Position numbers and translations under genes: made by a program. Of a DNA stretch of 64,000 bases, positions 39,229-48,481 are shown piece by piece; position 1 is the stretch's first letter; each line of letters opens with the position of its first letter. Origin of the DNA: Rivularia sp. MS3 (GTDB lineage Bacteria; Cyanobacteriota; Cyanobacteriia; Cyanobacteriales; Nostocaceae); assembly GCA_019192545.1 (NCBI GenBank), contig JAHCMI010000003.1, positions 62,001 to 126,000 of the forward strand, given 5' to 3'. The notes beneath the pieces were generated by a model. It did not search any database. It saw only the letters and a list, made by a program, of their open reading frames with translations, and had not been told where the DNA came from.

Positions 39229-41474
39229 ATAGTGTTATGGTTCAACCACGTCCGCAATCAGCTTTAGAAACAAAGTTTTTAAGCGAAATATTACCTTTAA
39301 TAATTTTAAAAGATACAAAACCAAATTTTATCTGCTTTCGGCTTTCTCCGGAAGTAGAGCGAGAAATTGGCAACCGTTTAAGTTGGCGTTTTTGTCACAA
39401 GTTTCCAGATGTTATTGTAATTTGGGATAAAAAGTTTTTTTGGGCTTTAGCTAAACCAAATCAAGTTATGCCAAGCCAAAAATAATGGCGAGAAGCATTA
39501 ACAGAAATATGTGAAGAATTGAGAAAAGATATCGGCGATTGTGATTATTCGATTCAATGGGTACGTCAACCGCAGTTAACAGCTTCTACCTTATCTCAGT
39601 TAGCAGTTAGGATTTTAAAAATTACTCGTCCTTTTTCATCAGAAACAGCTTTATCGGAAAAACAGATAGAAGTAAAGCGAGAAGCAAATTTTTGGGCAGA
39701 GACTATAGAAATAAACAATCAGTTATTCTCAGCTTTAACAATAACTGTTAAAAGTAATTTTAGCTGTAAAAGCAATTTAGCAGAATTTTTTGAAAATCAT
39801 CCTTTTAGACAAGATCCAAATAAGCTTTTAATTGGTTTAAAAGTTCGGGATATCGAACATAATAGCTTTGCTACAATCACCGGAATTATTGGTAATATTG
39901 CCGAACACAGAGAAAGGTTAATAGAAGATGCAACTGGTGCAATTAGCAAGCAAGCATTGGAAGAAGCACCCGACGAGCAACCAGTAGTTACCGTGCAATT
40001 TGGTAAGAATAAGACACAATTTCGTTACGCAATGGCAGCTTTACGTCCATGTGTAACTGCTGAAACTGTTAATAAATTTGAAGTAGATTATGGAAAGCTA
40101 CTTAAAGCAACAAAAGTAGCTTGTAGAGAAAGAAAAGAACTTTTAGAAGTTTACAAAAAAGAAGCAAATATAGTTTTAGCTAATTATGGATTAAAATTAG
40201 GACGAAGTATAAATAGTTCTAGTTACTCACAATTATTTTGGCAGCCATCATTAAAGCTTTCAGAAACCAAACTTTTATTTGGTAATAATGTTATTGGTCT
40301 TCAACAACGTATACTCACAGGACTTTCTCAAGGTGGAGTTTATTTCCGTCATGAAGATTACCAAGATCCATCAGATAAAATTAACATAGCTGCTTTAAAA
40401 ATTGGTAATTTTCAGGTTGCATTTTCTCTTTTAAATGAAGTTGAAAAACGTTTAAATAAATATGGTTTTGGAAGTATAAGAGCTAAAGAAAATATTAAAT
40501 CAATACCGTTAGAAAATTATACTAATATCAAAGATAGAATCAAAATTGAGGAAGCTATAGATGATTTAATGGAAAAACATCCCGATATAGTTTTAGTGTT
40601 TTTACCTACTAGCGATAGAAGTACTGACGATACTGGTGATAGTCTTTATTCTTTGGTTTACTCACGGTTATTAAGAAGAGGAATTGCGAGCCAAGTAATT
40701 TATGAAGATACCTTGAAAAAAGTCCAAGTTAGTAATATTCTTAATCAAGTCATTCCAGGAATATTAGCTAAGTTAGGTAACTTACCGTATGTGTTAGCTG
40801 AACCATTAAAAATAGCAGATTATTTTGTAGGTTTAGATATTTCTAGAGGTTCCAAAAAGAAAACTGCTGGAACTATGAATGCTTGTGCTAGTTTAAGACT
40901 TTATGGACAAAAAGGGGAATTTAACGGCTATAAATTGGAAGATGCTTTGATTGAAGGTGAAGAGATTCCGCGAAGAGTTTTAGAAAAATTTCTTCCAAGA
41001 GCAAAACTAAAAGGAAAGACTGTTTTAATTTATCGAGACGGACGTTTTTGCGGTAAAGAAGCTATACATTTAAAAGAATGGGCAGAAGTTATAAACTCTA
41101 AATTCATTTTAGTTGAATGTTATAAATCAGGAATACCTAGACTTTATAACTGGAATGGAAAAGTTATTAAAGCACCTACAAAAGGTTTGGCGTTACGTCT
41201 ATCATCTCGTGAAGTGATTTTGGTAACGACTGAATTGAAAAATGAAAATATGGGTTTACCTCTCCCATTGCGTTTAAAAATTCACGAAGCAGGACATTTA
41301 GTATCAATTGAAGATTTAGTAGATACCACGCTCAAACTTACATTACTTCACTATGGCTCTCTGAGAGAACCACGTTTACCAGTACCGCTTTACGGCTCCG
41401 ATATTATGGCTTACCGACGCTTACAAGGAATTTATCCCGGTGCGTTAGATGGCGATCGCCAATTCTGGCTTTAA
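39225..41474 (+). pseudogene. Long prokaryotic Argonaute interrupted by one in-frame TAA
   Basis: The frame 39225-41474 is one Argonaute reading frame of 750 codons, broken by TAA at 39483-39485. The text on both sides runs on without a shift (MPSQK, stop, WREALTEICEELR). The N-terminal 86 codons hold the start of the N domain. The remainder holds the rest of N, the linker, a PAZ-like region, MID (GIASQVIYEDTL, ILAKLGNLPYVL) and PIWI (YFVGLDISRG, then YRDGR). The ATG overlaps the nuclease stop. Choices are a recent nonsense change (for example from CAA), readthrough, or expression as two chains. Confidence 0.85.
39519..41474 (+). CDS. MID-PIWI part of the interrupted Argonaute
   Basis: This is the largest open part of the Argonaute, 651 codons from a TTG that has no good Shine-Dalgarno; the next in-frame ATG is codon 172. 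The PIWI tetrad is present: Asp440 (GLDIS), Glu481 or Glu482 (GEEIP), Asp507 (YRDG) and a candidate Asp628 (YGSDIMAYR). This suggests a slicing-competent PIWI domain if the protein is made. The MID pocket around 390-425 has the Gln and Lys positions expected for guide 5'-end binding. Confidence 0.6.
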   Translation: MRKDIGDCDYSIQWVRQPQLTASTLSQLAVRILKITRPFSSETALSEKQIEVKREANFWAETIEINNQLFSALTITVKSNFSCKSNLAEFFENHPFRQDPNKLLIGLKVRDIEHNSFATITGIIGNIAEHRERLIEDATGAISKQALEEAPDEQPVVTVQFGKNKTQFRYAMAALRPCVTAETVNKFEVDYGKLLKATKVACRERKELLEVYKKEANIVLANYGLKLGRSINSSSYSQLFWQPSLKLSETKLLFGNNVIGLQQRILTGLSQGGVYFRHEDYQDPSDKINIAALKIGNFQVAFSLLNEVEKRLNKYGFGSIRAKENIKSIPLENYTNIKDRIKIEEAIDDLMEKHPDIVLVFLPTSDRSTDDTGDSLYSLVYSRLLRRGIASQVIYEDTLKKVQVSNILNQVIPGILAKLGNLPYVLAEPLKIADYFVGLDISRGSKKKTAGTMNACASLRLYGQKGEFNGYKLEDALIEGEEIPRRVLEKFLPRAKLKGKTVLIYRDGRFCGKEAIHLKEWAEVINSKFILVECYKSGIPRLYNWNGKVIKAPTKGLALRLSSREVILVTTELKNENMGLPLPLRLKIHEAGHLVSIEDLVDTTLKLTLLHYGSLREPRLPVPLYGSDIMAYRRLQGIYPGALDGDRQFWL

Positions 41475-41518
41475 CACCCTAACCGCTAAACTAAAACAAA
41501 ACTGTTATATCTCCTCCC

Positions 41519-42202
41519 ATGCTCTCCACCGCTCCCAACTACCAAATCACCTGGGAAAAACTCCCCGAAAACTATGTTTTAGATAACGTTACTAACGATA
41601 TAAATCAACCATTACTTGCTGCTGCATTAACCGAAAGTTTAGAAGTTGCAAATAAATTACCAGATAATTCACTCACTTCTACCAACTACGGAATCTGCAC
41701 TAATGTCAATCAAAAAGTGGTAGTAAAAGCCCCAGATTGGGCTTACATCCCAAAAATAACCGTATCCCGACAGGAAGTTAAAAGCAGCTACACCCCGCAA
41801 CTTCAAGGCGATATTCCCGTTATCGTCATGGAATTTCTTTCCGATACTGAAGGTGGAGAATATTCAATTAAACCAACTTATCCTCCGGGAAAGTGGTTTT
41901 TTTACGAGCAGGTTTTAGAAGTTCCTAACTATATAATTTTTGAGCCAGATAGCGGCGAAATTGAAGTTTATCAATTGGATGATTCAAAACGCTATCATCT
42001 GCAAAAATCCGATGCTAATAATCGTTTCTGGATTGCTCAAATGCAATTATTTTTAGGAGTATGGCAAGGAAGTAGAGAAAATCGCAGTGGTTATTGGCTG
42101 CGATGGTGGGATGAAAACGGCAACCTCTTATTGTGGGGTTCGGAAAAAGCCGAAAGATTAGCAGCACAACTCAGAGCAGCAGGAATTGAAGCAGAAATTT
42201 AA
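41519..42202 (+). CDS. Uma2 family putative restriction endonuclease
   Basis: The 227-aa protein is Uma2/DUF820, a PD-(D/E)XK-like family much expanded in cyanobacteria. Features are VVKAPDWAYIPKITV, PVIVMEFLSD (an expected metal-binding Asp/Glu area) and KWFFYEQVLEVPNYIIFEP, which aligns with the remnant's LGWLI region. It starts at an ATG 44 bases after the Argonaute stop, so it could be co-transcribed. Its C-terminal coil (KAERLAAQLRAAGIEAE) is typical. Confidence 0.85.
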   Translation: MLSTAPNYQITWEKLPENYVLDNVTNDINQPLLAAALTESLEVANKLPDNSLTSTNYGICTNVNQKVVVKAPDWAYIPKITVSRQEVKSSYTPQLQGDIPVIVMEFLSDTEGGEYSIKPTYPPGKWFFYEQVLEVPNYIIFEPDSGEIEVYQLDDSKRYHLQKSDANNRFWIAQMQLFLGVWQGSRENRSGYWLRWWDENGNLLLWGSEKAERLAAQLRAAGIEAEI

Positions 42203-42350
42203 AAGATAAAATATAGCGGTTTTCACTTGGATGCAATACAGACGCTCTGATTGCACCTTCCCTTCTCCTTTATAAGGAGAGGGGTGCCCGCAGGGCGGGG
42301 TGAGGTGTAGCGTGTATTCTACTCAACTGAAATTCGCTATATGTACCTAA

Positions 42351-42412
42351 TTTAGCCAACGCAGGTTGGCTTTGTATTGCTAGCTCCACTCTTCTAAACT
42401 GAAAGCTATTAC
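42351..42412. repeat. Hairpin repeat, copy 1 (TTTAGCC... family)
   Basis: A 62-base unit with a first hairpin GCCAAC-GCAG-GTTGGC and a second weaker one, in the spacer before the amidotransferase-like gene. A second copy lies at 59672-59733 with matching changes in the stem. Confidence 0.6.
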
Positions 42413-42504
42413 GCCAATTTTTATATCAGTAATAAATTTTCTCGTCGTTTAAGGTGAAGTCTTCCATCTTAATATGATGAGGTTGGTAAAAATCAATAGT
42501 ATTT

Positions 42505-43890
42505 ATGACTTCATCGCAGAAAAAAGATACTTTTCATAAGTGGCGTTTAACACCTGGTTATCTCAGAGAAAAAGGCTCGGATTTACAGTCAATGTTGATT
42601 TTATTCGGACGTTTTCTCACAGATAGAAGTTCGGAAGATCCTTTACCAGAAAAATCCTTGTTTTCTGAAGATGGAAAGTTTGAATGGGGAGATACATCAC
42701 CTTTAGAAAAAGTTATTAATTCTCCACAAGATTGGAAATTTTTACTTCAGCATCCCCAAATATCTCGCAACTGTATTTTTATTGTTGAACCTTGGCAGCA
42801 TGTCGGCATTAACAGTTTAGATGAAGAAGTCAGAGCATCTAAAAATGTCGCTTTTATTGCTCAAAAATTAGCTGATTGCGATTCAATTTTATTCCCAGCT
42901 TGGGATGTGGGAACTCTCGATTTAAATTCAGTAGTTCCTATTCTTTCTTCTAGCATGGGAGTGATTTTAGAAGGTGGTAACGCTTCGGCTCACGATTCCT
43001 CTCAATGGACTTCTTCTAACATTTCCAGAGAAGGTATGTTGGATTTGGTTGAGAAACTTCTCTTATCCCGCTCTCCTCAAAGCGCTCCTGTGATTATGAT
43101 TTGTGTGAGTCATCAACTAGCAGCAGAATGTCACGTTCGTTTACTAAAACGCGCTGTCCAAGAAATACTGAATACAGATACTTTACTCCACGATGCTCAA
43201 GGGGAAGCAATAATATCTTTGAAGTCAGTTGCAGAAAAAATTCAGTCGCTCGGAGAAAACCTTAAAATCGAAAAGCGAGATGGTAGAATTGTGGCTCAAG
43301 GCTGGGATGATGCTAATTTTGCAGTAGTTCTTAATGAAGACAAAGAAATAGGCGATCGCCACTTACTGCCTTACAAAACCCCAAATGCTAAAAACTCAAT
43401 AATTCCTATCGAACTGCTCGAAGCTCATAAAATTATGGCTTACGAACATGAAGGAGTAATTGACAAGATGATTTTAGAACATGGACGAGATGTTGCAATT
43501 TCCATGTTCCACTACGACGAAGTTAACGAAGAAGCGATTTTGTTCGCTAATTGGGCGTATATTTCCCTTCACAACGCCATTGTTCCTCATCGACATATCA
43601 TAGCTGGCAGCAGTCTTTCTTGGCTGTTGCAATTACCTTACTCGGTAGAAATTTTAGCTTCCACAGAAGCAGAGGGAAAAATATTAACTGAATGTTCTTG
43701 CACCTGCATCAACTATAAAGACTTTGAAACCAAAAAAAAGCGTCGTTCTTTTACCTGTCAGTTTCATCCAGAACTTTTAAGCGATTTGCGGGAAATTGGT
43801 AAACGTCCCGAACCATCTTACACAGAACTCAAGCAAAGTGACGGAACTCGATTACTAGTACAATTACTTTACGAATCAATACAAGAATAA
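42505..43890 (+). CDS. Class-I glutamine amidotransferase-like protein of unknown role
   Basis: The 461-aa soluble protein has a possible GATase nucleophile region, MICVSHQLAAE with Cys200, and a late QFHPE with His421 and Glu423. Cys and His-x-Glu lie about 220 residues apart, far more than the roughly 95 of normal GATases, so a large insertion sits between them. The N-terminal part (about 1-130) is unrecognised. It begins at an ATG after a 300-base spacer. It is a conserved-looking protein, and any link with the Argonaute island is unproven. Confidence 0.55.
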   Translation: MTSSQKKDTFHKWRLTPGYLREKGSDLQSMLILFGRFLTDRSSEDPLPEKSLFSEDGKFEWGDTSPLEKVINSPQDWKFLLQHPQISRNCIFIVEPWQHVGINSLDEEVRASKNVAFIAQKLADCDSILFPAWDVGTLDLNSVVPILSSSMGVILEGGNASAHDSSQWTSSNISREGMLDLVEKLLLSRSPQSAPVIMICVSHQLAAECHVRLLKRAVQEILNTDTLLHDAQGEAIISLKSVAEKIQSLGENLKIEKRDGRIVAQGWDDANFAVVLNEDKEIGDRHLLPYKTPNAKNSIIPIELLEAHKIMAYEHEGVIDKMILEHGRDVAISMFHYDEVNEEAILFANWAYISLHNAIVPHRHIIAGSSLSWLLQLPYSVEILASTEAEGKILTECSCTCINYKDFETKKKRRSFTCQFHPELLSDLREIGKRPEPSYTELKQSDGTRLLVQLLYESIQE

Positions 43891-44107
43891 ACGGTTAACA
43901 GCGAACAGTTGTTCACCCGGAGGGTGTGGATCATCAGTAAACAGTAACCAGTAACCAGTTATCATTTATCGGTTAAACATAAGAATACAGGGAAAGACAT
44001 ACAGTTTAAAAGCCCCAACCGACAATCTATTCCCCATATTTTTTAGTTCAATTCCCGAAAAACGGATTAACTGTTAACTGTTCACTGTTCACTGCTAACT
44101 GATTCAA

Positions 44108-44536
44108 CTACGGATTAGGAGCGTCAAAAGGTTTTACGCCACTAAACTTAAGCTTTGCAGCACTGGGATTATCGCCGATTTTACGAGCATTGAAACGCAC
44201 TTTTTCGCGGCCTTCGTTAACCTTCTCGGGGAAGACACCATCAGCCGGATGTAAGTACTGAGTTTCGCCGCTAGGATAAATCCGGTACACTTTGTAATCA
44301 GTGATTTTCATTTTCCGGAATTGAGCGCCCAAAGCGATGCCGTACTCTTTACGAGCAATTTCCAGCATGTTTTCGCCTTCAAGCATTGTTGCAGCGCCAC
44401 CAGTAGGCATTTCAAAAACCTGTTGTTTGGGGCTAGTCCAAGTAATCGCGTACTTCTCTTCTTCCACTGCTTTCTTGAGCAAGCCGCCGGTGCTACCACC
44501 AAATAACGGAGTTTGTCCAGAGAGTGTTTCTGCCAT
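44108..44536 (-). CDS. psaD: Photosystem I reaction-centre subunit II (PsaD)
   Basis: The 142-aa PsaD sits on the stromal side of PSI and helps dock ferredoxin. The sequence [18 protein letters not shown], then [20 protein letters not shown] and [16 protein letters not shown] are typical. The ATG at 44536 is chosen (upstream GAGAGAA). A longer frame back to 44587 adds residues foreign to PsaD. It is full length. Confidence 0.97.
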   Translation of the reverse strand: MAETLSGQTPLFGGSTGGLLKKAVEEEKYAITWTSPKQQVFEMPTGGAATMLEGENMLEIARKEYGIALGAQFRKMKITDYKVYRIYPSGETQYLHPADGVFPEKVNEGREKVRFNARKIGDNPSAAKLKFSGVKPFDAPNP

Positions 44537-44735
44537 AAATATTCTCTCAACGTTTTTACGGCATCCTAACACTGCAAGCGGGGTCATATTACGATTGCGT
44601 TAGGAACTTTAACAAAAGTTGAGCATGGGGAATTGGGCATTGGGCATGGGGCATTGGGGATAGTTAGGAATTAGTACTTAACAGTTATAGTAATCAAGTC
44701 ATTTAATAATTCGCCTCAATTGCATTTAGTGCGAG

Positions 44736-44767
44736 CATCCTGCTTGCTTATAGTAGTAAGCAGGATG
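44736..44767. repeat. Inverted repeat CATCCTGCTT/AAGCAGGATG
   Basis: Ten-base arms with a 12-base loop lie between psaD and the DICT kinase gene, with GCATTGGGG-type filler on the left. It is a cyanobacterial intergenic palindrome. It could serve as a terminator for the kinase gene upstream on the minus strand, but no T-run follows. Confidence 0.5.
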
Positions 44768-44879
44768 TATGTGCTTCGCCCACGCTAGGAAGCACTACTA
44801 ATCTACGAGCTAAAAATTCATTTTTCACGTGCCTTTACAATGCCCAATCCCCAATGCCCAACGCCCTATTCCTAATCTC

Positions 44880-46889
44880 CTATTTCCTCACAGCTGCAAA
44901 CAATCTTTCCTCCTGACTTCCTTCAACACTCGGTACTGTAAAGTGAAATTTAGAACCTTTATCTTTACCAGATGATTCTGCCCAGATTTGTCCTCCCCAA
45001 CCTATAACTATCTGACGACAAATTGCTAAGCCTAAACCAGTTCCTCCAGTGGTGCGCCTTAAAGCTCCTTCTTCTTGATAGAAACGGTCAAAAACAATTT
45101 CTAAACGATTAGGCTCTATTCCTCGTCCGGTGTCGGCTACTGTAACTTCAACCATTTGATTTTGGTTACGAGTCGCTTTGATAGTAATTTCTCCCTCCGG
45201 TGGCGTAAATTTGCAAGCGTTATCTATTAGTTTGGCTAACACTTCTACTAACCAATCACCATCTGCTCTAATTAAAGGTAAATTTTCTGATATTTCTGCC
45301 GATACTTTAGGCAAGCTTTCTATACTGGTACGAGCGTTGGTTCTACTGATTGCTAAATCTACACATTCTTGTAAAGTCAAAGTCTCTGGATGCCATTCGA
45401 TTCGACCGCTTTCCAAATTGGAAAGAGTGAGAAAATCTTGAATTAACTTCCGCATTCTTTCTGAATCAGAAAGTGCCGTACTTAACATCACCTCGCGCAA
45501 TTCCAAAGGCATATCTGGTTCGGTAGCAAGACTTTCTAAGCACACCTGAATTGTTGAGAGCGGAGTACGCAGTTCGTGCCCGGTAATAGCTATCAAATTG
45601 CTGCGAGTACGGTCTAATGCTTCTAATTGTTGGTTAAAATCTTCTAAATTAGCGTAGGCTTCAGCTTGAATCAAAGCGGCTCCTACAGAGATAGCTATTG
45701 CTTTGACCAAATCTTGTTCCCCTGCCTGCCATTCATGGGGTTTATCGCCACAATACTGCAATTCTATAATCCCTAACATTCGCCCTTGGAACCATACAGG
45801 TTCCATTAACCAAGAACGAATCGAAAAATTTTTGACAAAATCAGCTACTTCTACAGAATTAGCTACGCGAGAGTCTTCAAGAGTATCGGTAACACAAACA
45901 CCTTCACCGGTTTCTACTACTTGCTGAAATATAGGATTTTTTTGTAACTCTCTGGTTTGTCCCAAAAGCGATAAAACTTCGGAACTGCGGAATTCGTGTT
46001 CGATAACGGCATTAGTATCTGCCTTTTGAGCGCGATAAATTAAACATCGGCTAGCTGCCAAATTTTGTCCTAACTCCTGTACGGCAACTTCTAATACTTC
46101 TTGCGGATTTAGCGATCGCCGAATTGCAGTACTAATTGAGTTGACTAAACGTTCTTTTCGTGCCTGTGCGGCAATCGAGCGATAGGCTTTATGTAATTTA
46201 TATTGGCTTGCTTGTAAATAGGTAACTAAGCGTTGCACGAAGGGATTGGTGTCGATATCGCAAGCATATTCGCTCTTTTCATCAACTATTTTCTGACTAT
46301 AATTGTCTCCAATACCAAAGCGTTGGCGTGCCTGCTCAATTTTCTCGGCTAATTCCGGACGATAAATAAGTATTTTATCCAATAACAAATCGGCAGCTTT
46401 CAAGCTTACACCTCTTTCAGCCGTCCAAATTCCTTCAAATCTCCTTGCCGTGTCCATATCAAGACTCGGGGTGAACTCTGGAGACATTTCTCTTCTACGT
46501 ATAGAAGCAGGATATTCTCTGCAAACCAAGCAAGTAGCATAATTAAAAGCAATCACTACCAAATGCCATTCTTGAGAAAGAGCATCTTGTGGCTCAAAAG
46601 CTACTTTTTCATAATATTCTGAACTGCTACTAAAACCAGTTTCTGGTGCAGATAAAACGTATACTTGATTGCTGATTTGCGCCAGTCGTTGATAGCGATG
46701 AGCTTCTTGACGGTAAAACCTTTCTCTCTGAAAATTGGCAATTACTAACGGCTGCTCCATTGTGGCAGCCAAAACCTGGTCTTCCATCGCGTGGGAGAGC
46801 GCAGTTAATGAAGCTTTAAAGTATATTTGGGGCCGCAGGTACGTTAGTGCCTGTAGCAAATCACTCAGCACGGAAGTCGAAATGCTCAT
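44880..46889 (-). CDS. DICT-GAF sensor histidine kinase
   Basis: The protein is 669 aa from the ATG at 46889. The N-terminal DICT domain (about 1-130: SISTSVLSDLLQALTYLRPQ) is a sensory module of cyanobacterial signalling. A GAF domain follows (about 270-410), then HisKA with ITGHELRTPLSTIQ and HATPase with ADTGRGIEPNRLEIVFDRF and GTGLGLAICRQIV. There are no transmembrane segments. A GTG at 46928 is an alternative start. The cognate regulator is not adjacent. Confidence 0.9.
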   Translation of the reverse strand: MSISTSVLSDLLQALTYLRPQIYFKASLTALSHAMEDQVLAATMEQPLVIANFQRERFYRQEAHRYQRLAQISNQVYVLSAPETGFSSSSEYYEKVAFEPQDALSQEWHLVVIAFNYATCLVCREYPASIRRREMSPEFTPSLDMDTARRFEGIWTAERGVSLKAADLLLDKILIYRPELAEKIEQARQRFGIGDNYSQKIVDEKSEYACDIDTNPFVQRLVTYLQASQYKLHKAYRSIAAQARKERLVNSISTAIRRSLNPQEVLEVAVQELGQNLAASRCLIYRAQKADTNAVIEHEFRSSEVLSLLGQTRELQKNPIFQQVVETGEGVCVTDTLEDSRVANSVEVADFVKNFSIRSWLMEPVWFQGRMLGIIELQYCGDKPHEWQAGEQDLVKAIAISVGAALIQAEAYANLEDFNQQLEALDRTRSNLIAITGHELRTPLSTIQVCLESLATEPDMPLELREVMLSTALSDSERMRKLIQDFLTLSNLESGRIEWHPETLTLQECVDLAISRTNARTSIESLPKVSAEISENLPLIRADGDWLVEVLAKLIDNACKFTPPEGEITIKATRNQNQMVEVTVADTGRGIEPNRLEIVFDRFYQEEGALRRTTGGTGLGLAICRQIVIGWGGQIWAESSGKDKGSKFHFTVPSVEGSQEERLFAAVRK

Positions 46890-48481
46890 GAATGTCGTAA
46901 TGTCGCCACAATCTGGATTTAAATCCACGTCACAGCTGCATTGTACAAACTACAACGGAGTATCAGATTGAGCATAAAGTTGCAATTTGTAAACAAAATT
47001 AAATAAGTTAAAAGAGCCGTGTAAATAATCACGGTTCTGAAGTCGCAGCTAACCGCAGCCTTTAGACAACCTTCTCAGATTGCTAATGAGAATATTCTAC
47101 CTTGCTGTTTGCGGATATTTCGATAAAACAAGTTGCTTTATTGCCTAAAAATTTTGTTTATCTGAAATATGTCAGCAAAAAAAATGCCTCTGAAGCAAAG
47201 CTAGCTAAGTGCAAAGTAAAGCATTTATCCAAAGGGCGTATTCGATCGCCAAAGTTTTATTGCTTAATATTTTGTTACATAATTCGGTTTCTTTCTGTCT
47301 CGCAACTTAATTTTTAAACTGCTGCAAATGTTTTAAGTCGGCTGACAAAATGCTTTATATATAAATCAACTCTATCTACAAATATCAGCATCATAAATAG
47401 CAAAGCTGATTCGTTTATTTTGATTCAGATATTTGATTCAGATATATTATCTTCGTCTTTTGCATTCACCTATACTTTTTTACTTTTTACTTATATTTTT
47501 ATATTACTTTTGTTAGTTTCAAACAGTGTATTGCTTAACTATTTTGGTTACTAAAAGAATTCATCTGAATGTCTATTAAGATAACCATAACTGCAATAAG
47601 AATGTTTTTTAGCTACATCTTATATATGCATTCAGTTATACTAATTTTAAGTTGAAAACAAATTAAATATTAACACAACATGTCTGTATAATTAATTACT
47701 AACAATTATAGCAATAATTATTAGTAAACTTATATTTTTTAATTACTATATTTGCTTTCATTAAAAGATATTTGCTGCTTGTTAAACTTCATATATTATA
47801 AGAAAGCTTGTGTGAATATATCCGAATTTTTCAATCGCTATCTTGATTGTAAATATTGAGTATATTGTCAATCTTGCAGTTTATTGCGGCTAGTTATAAA
47901 AAACGCTATTGCCAATATCGGCTGATTAACTATCTAGCTGTCTTCAGTGATTATTGTATAATTTATTATGTATGTGATATTCAAGCTATAAAGTTATATG
48001 GCATTATTTTAGCTTGTATACGGTTAATAGAAACCATGTTTAAGTAGCATTTAATTATAAAAATACATAAATTGATTAAGTATATTGCATCATATTGATG
48101 TTTAATGTAATATTACTTTGTCTGTATTTCAAGATTATTCAAGCACTGCCGAACAATCTTGAAGTAATACTCAAAGTTTATGGTCATTTCATTGTCAATT
48201 AAATAAAGAGTACAATCTTCTTATGAAGTAATTGCTATCGTGAAATATTCGGCAATATTGACAACTAATAATTCAATATTGAAAAGTGTTTGATTATTAT
48301 TGTTGTTTGAATTTACAGTTAGACTCCAACCTTGTTCGTGAAATAGATGCAGCCGTTATTTAAGCTAGGCAAGGGACAGGATACTTATTCAGTCTGAATA
48401 AAGTTATTGTTTTCTATAATTTTGAAAACAATAATCCGGCTTGAGTCTAATATGCTTTATTTCCCACTCAGTAGGTGAAAC
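46890..48481. other. Large AT-rich intergenic region
   Basis: No convincing gene is seen in nearly 1.6 kb. An inverted repeat AGAGCCGTG/CACGGTTCT lies at 47014-47038. Open frames at 47102-47317 and 47856-48047 have ordinary composition, no Shine-Dalgarno and no recognised content. The rest is low-complexity A/T. It holds the promoters of divergent genes. Confidence 0.4.

Noticed and set aside
37015-42202. A prophage or integrative element, suggested by XRE-ImmA
   Set aside because: No integrase, structural, replication or conjugation genes are in the island.
47102-48047. Open frames of about 63-71 codons between the DICT kinase and glycosyltransferase
   Set aside because: There is no ribosome site, the composition matches the surrounding non-coding DNA, and no domain is visible.
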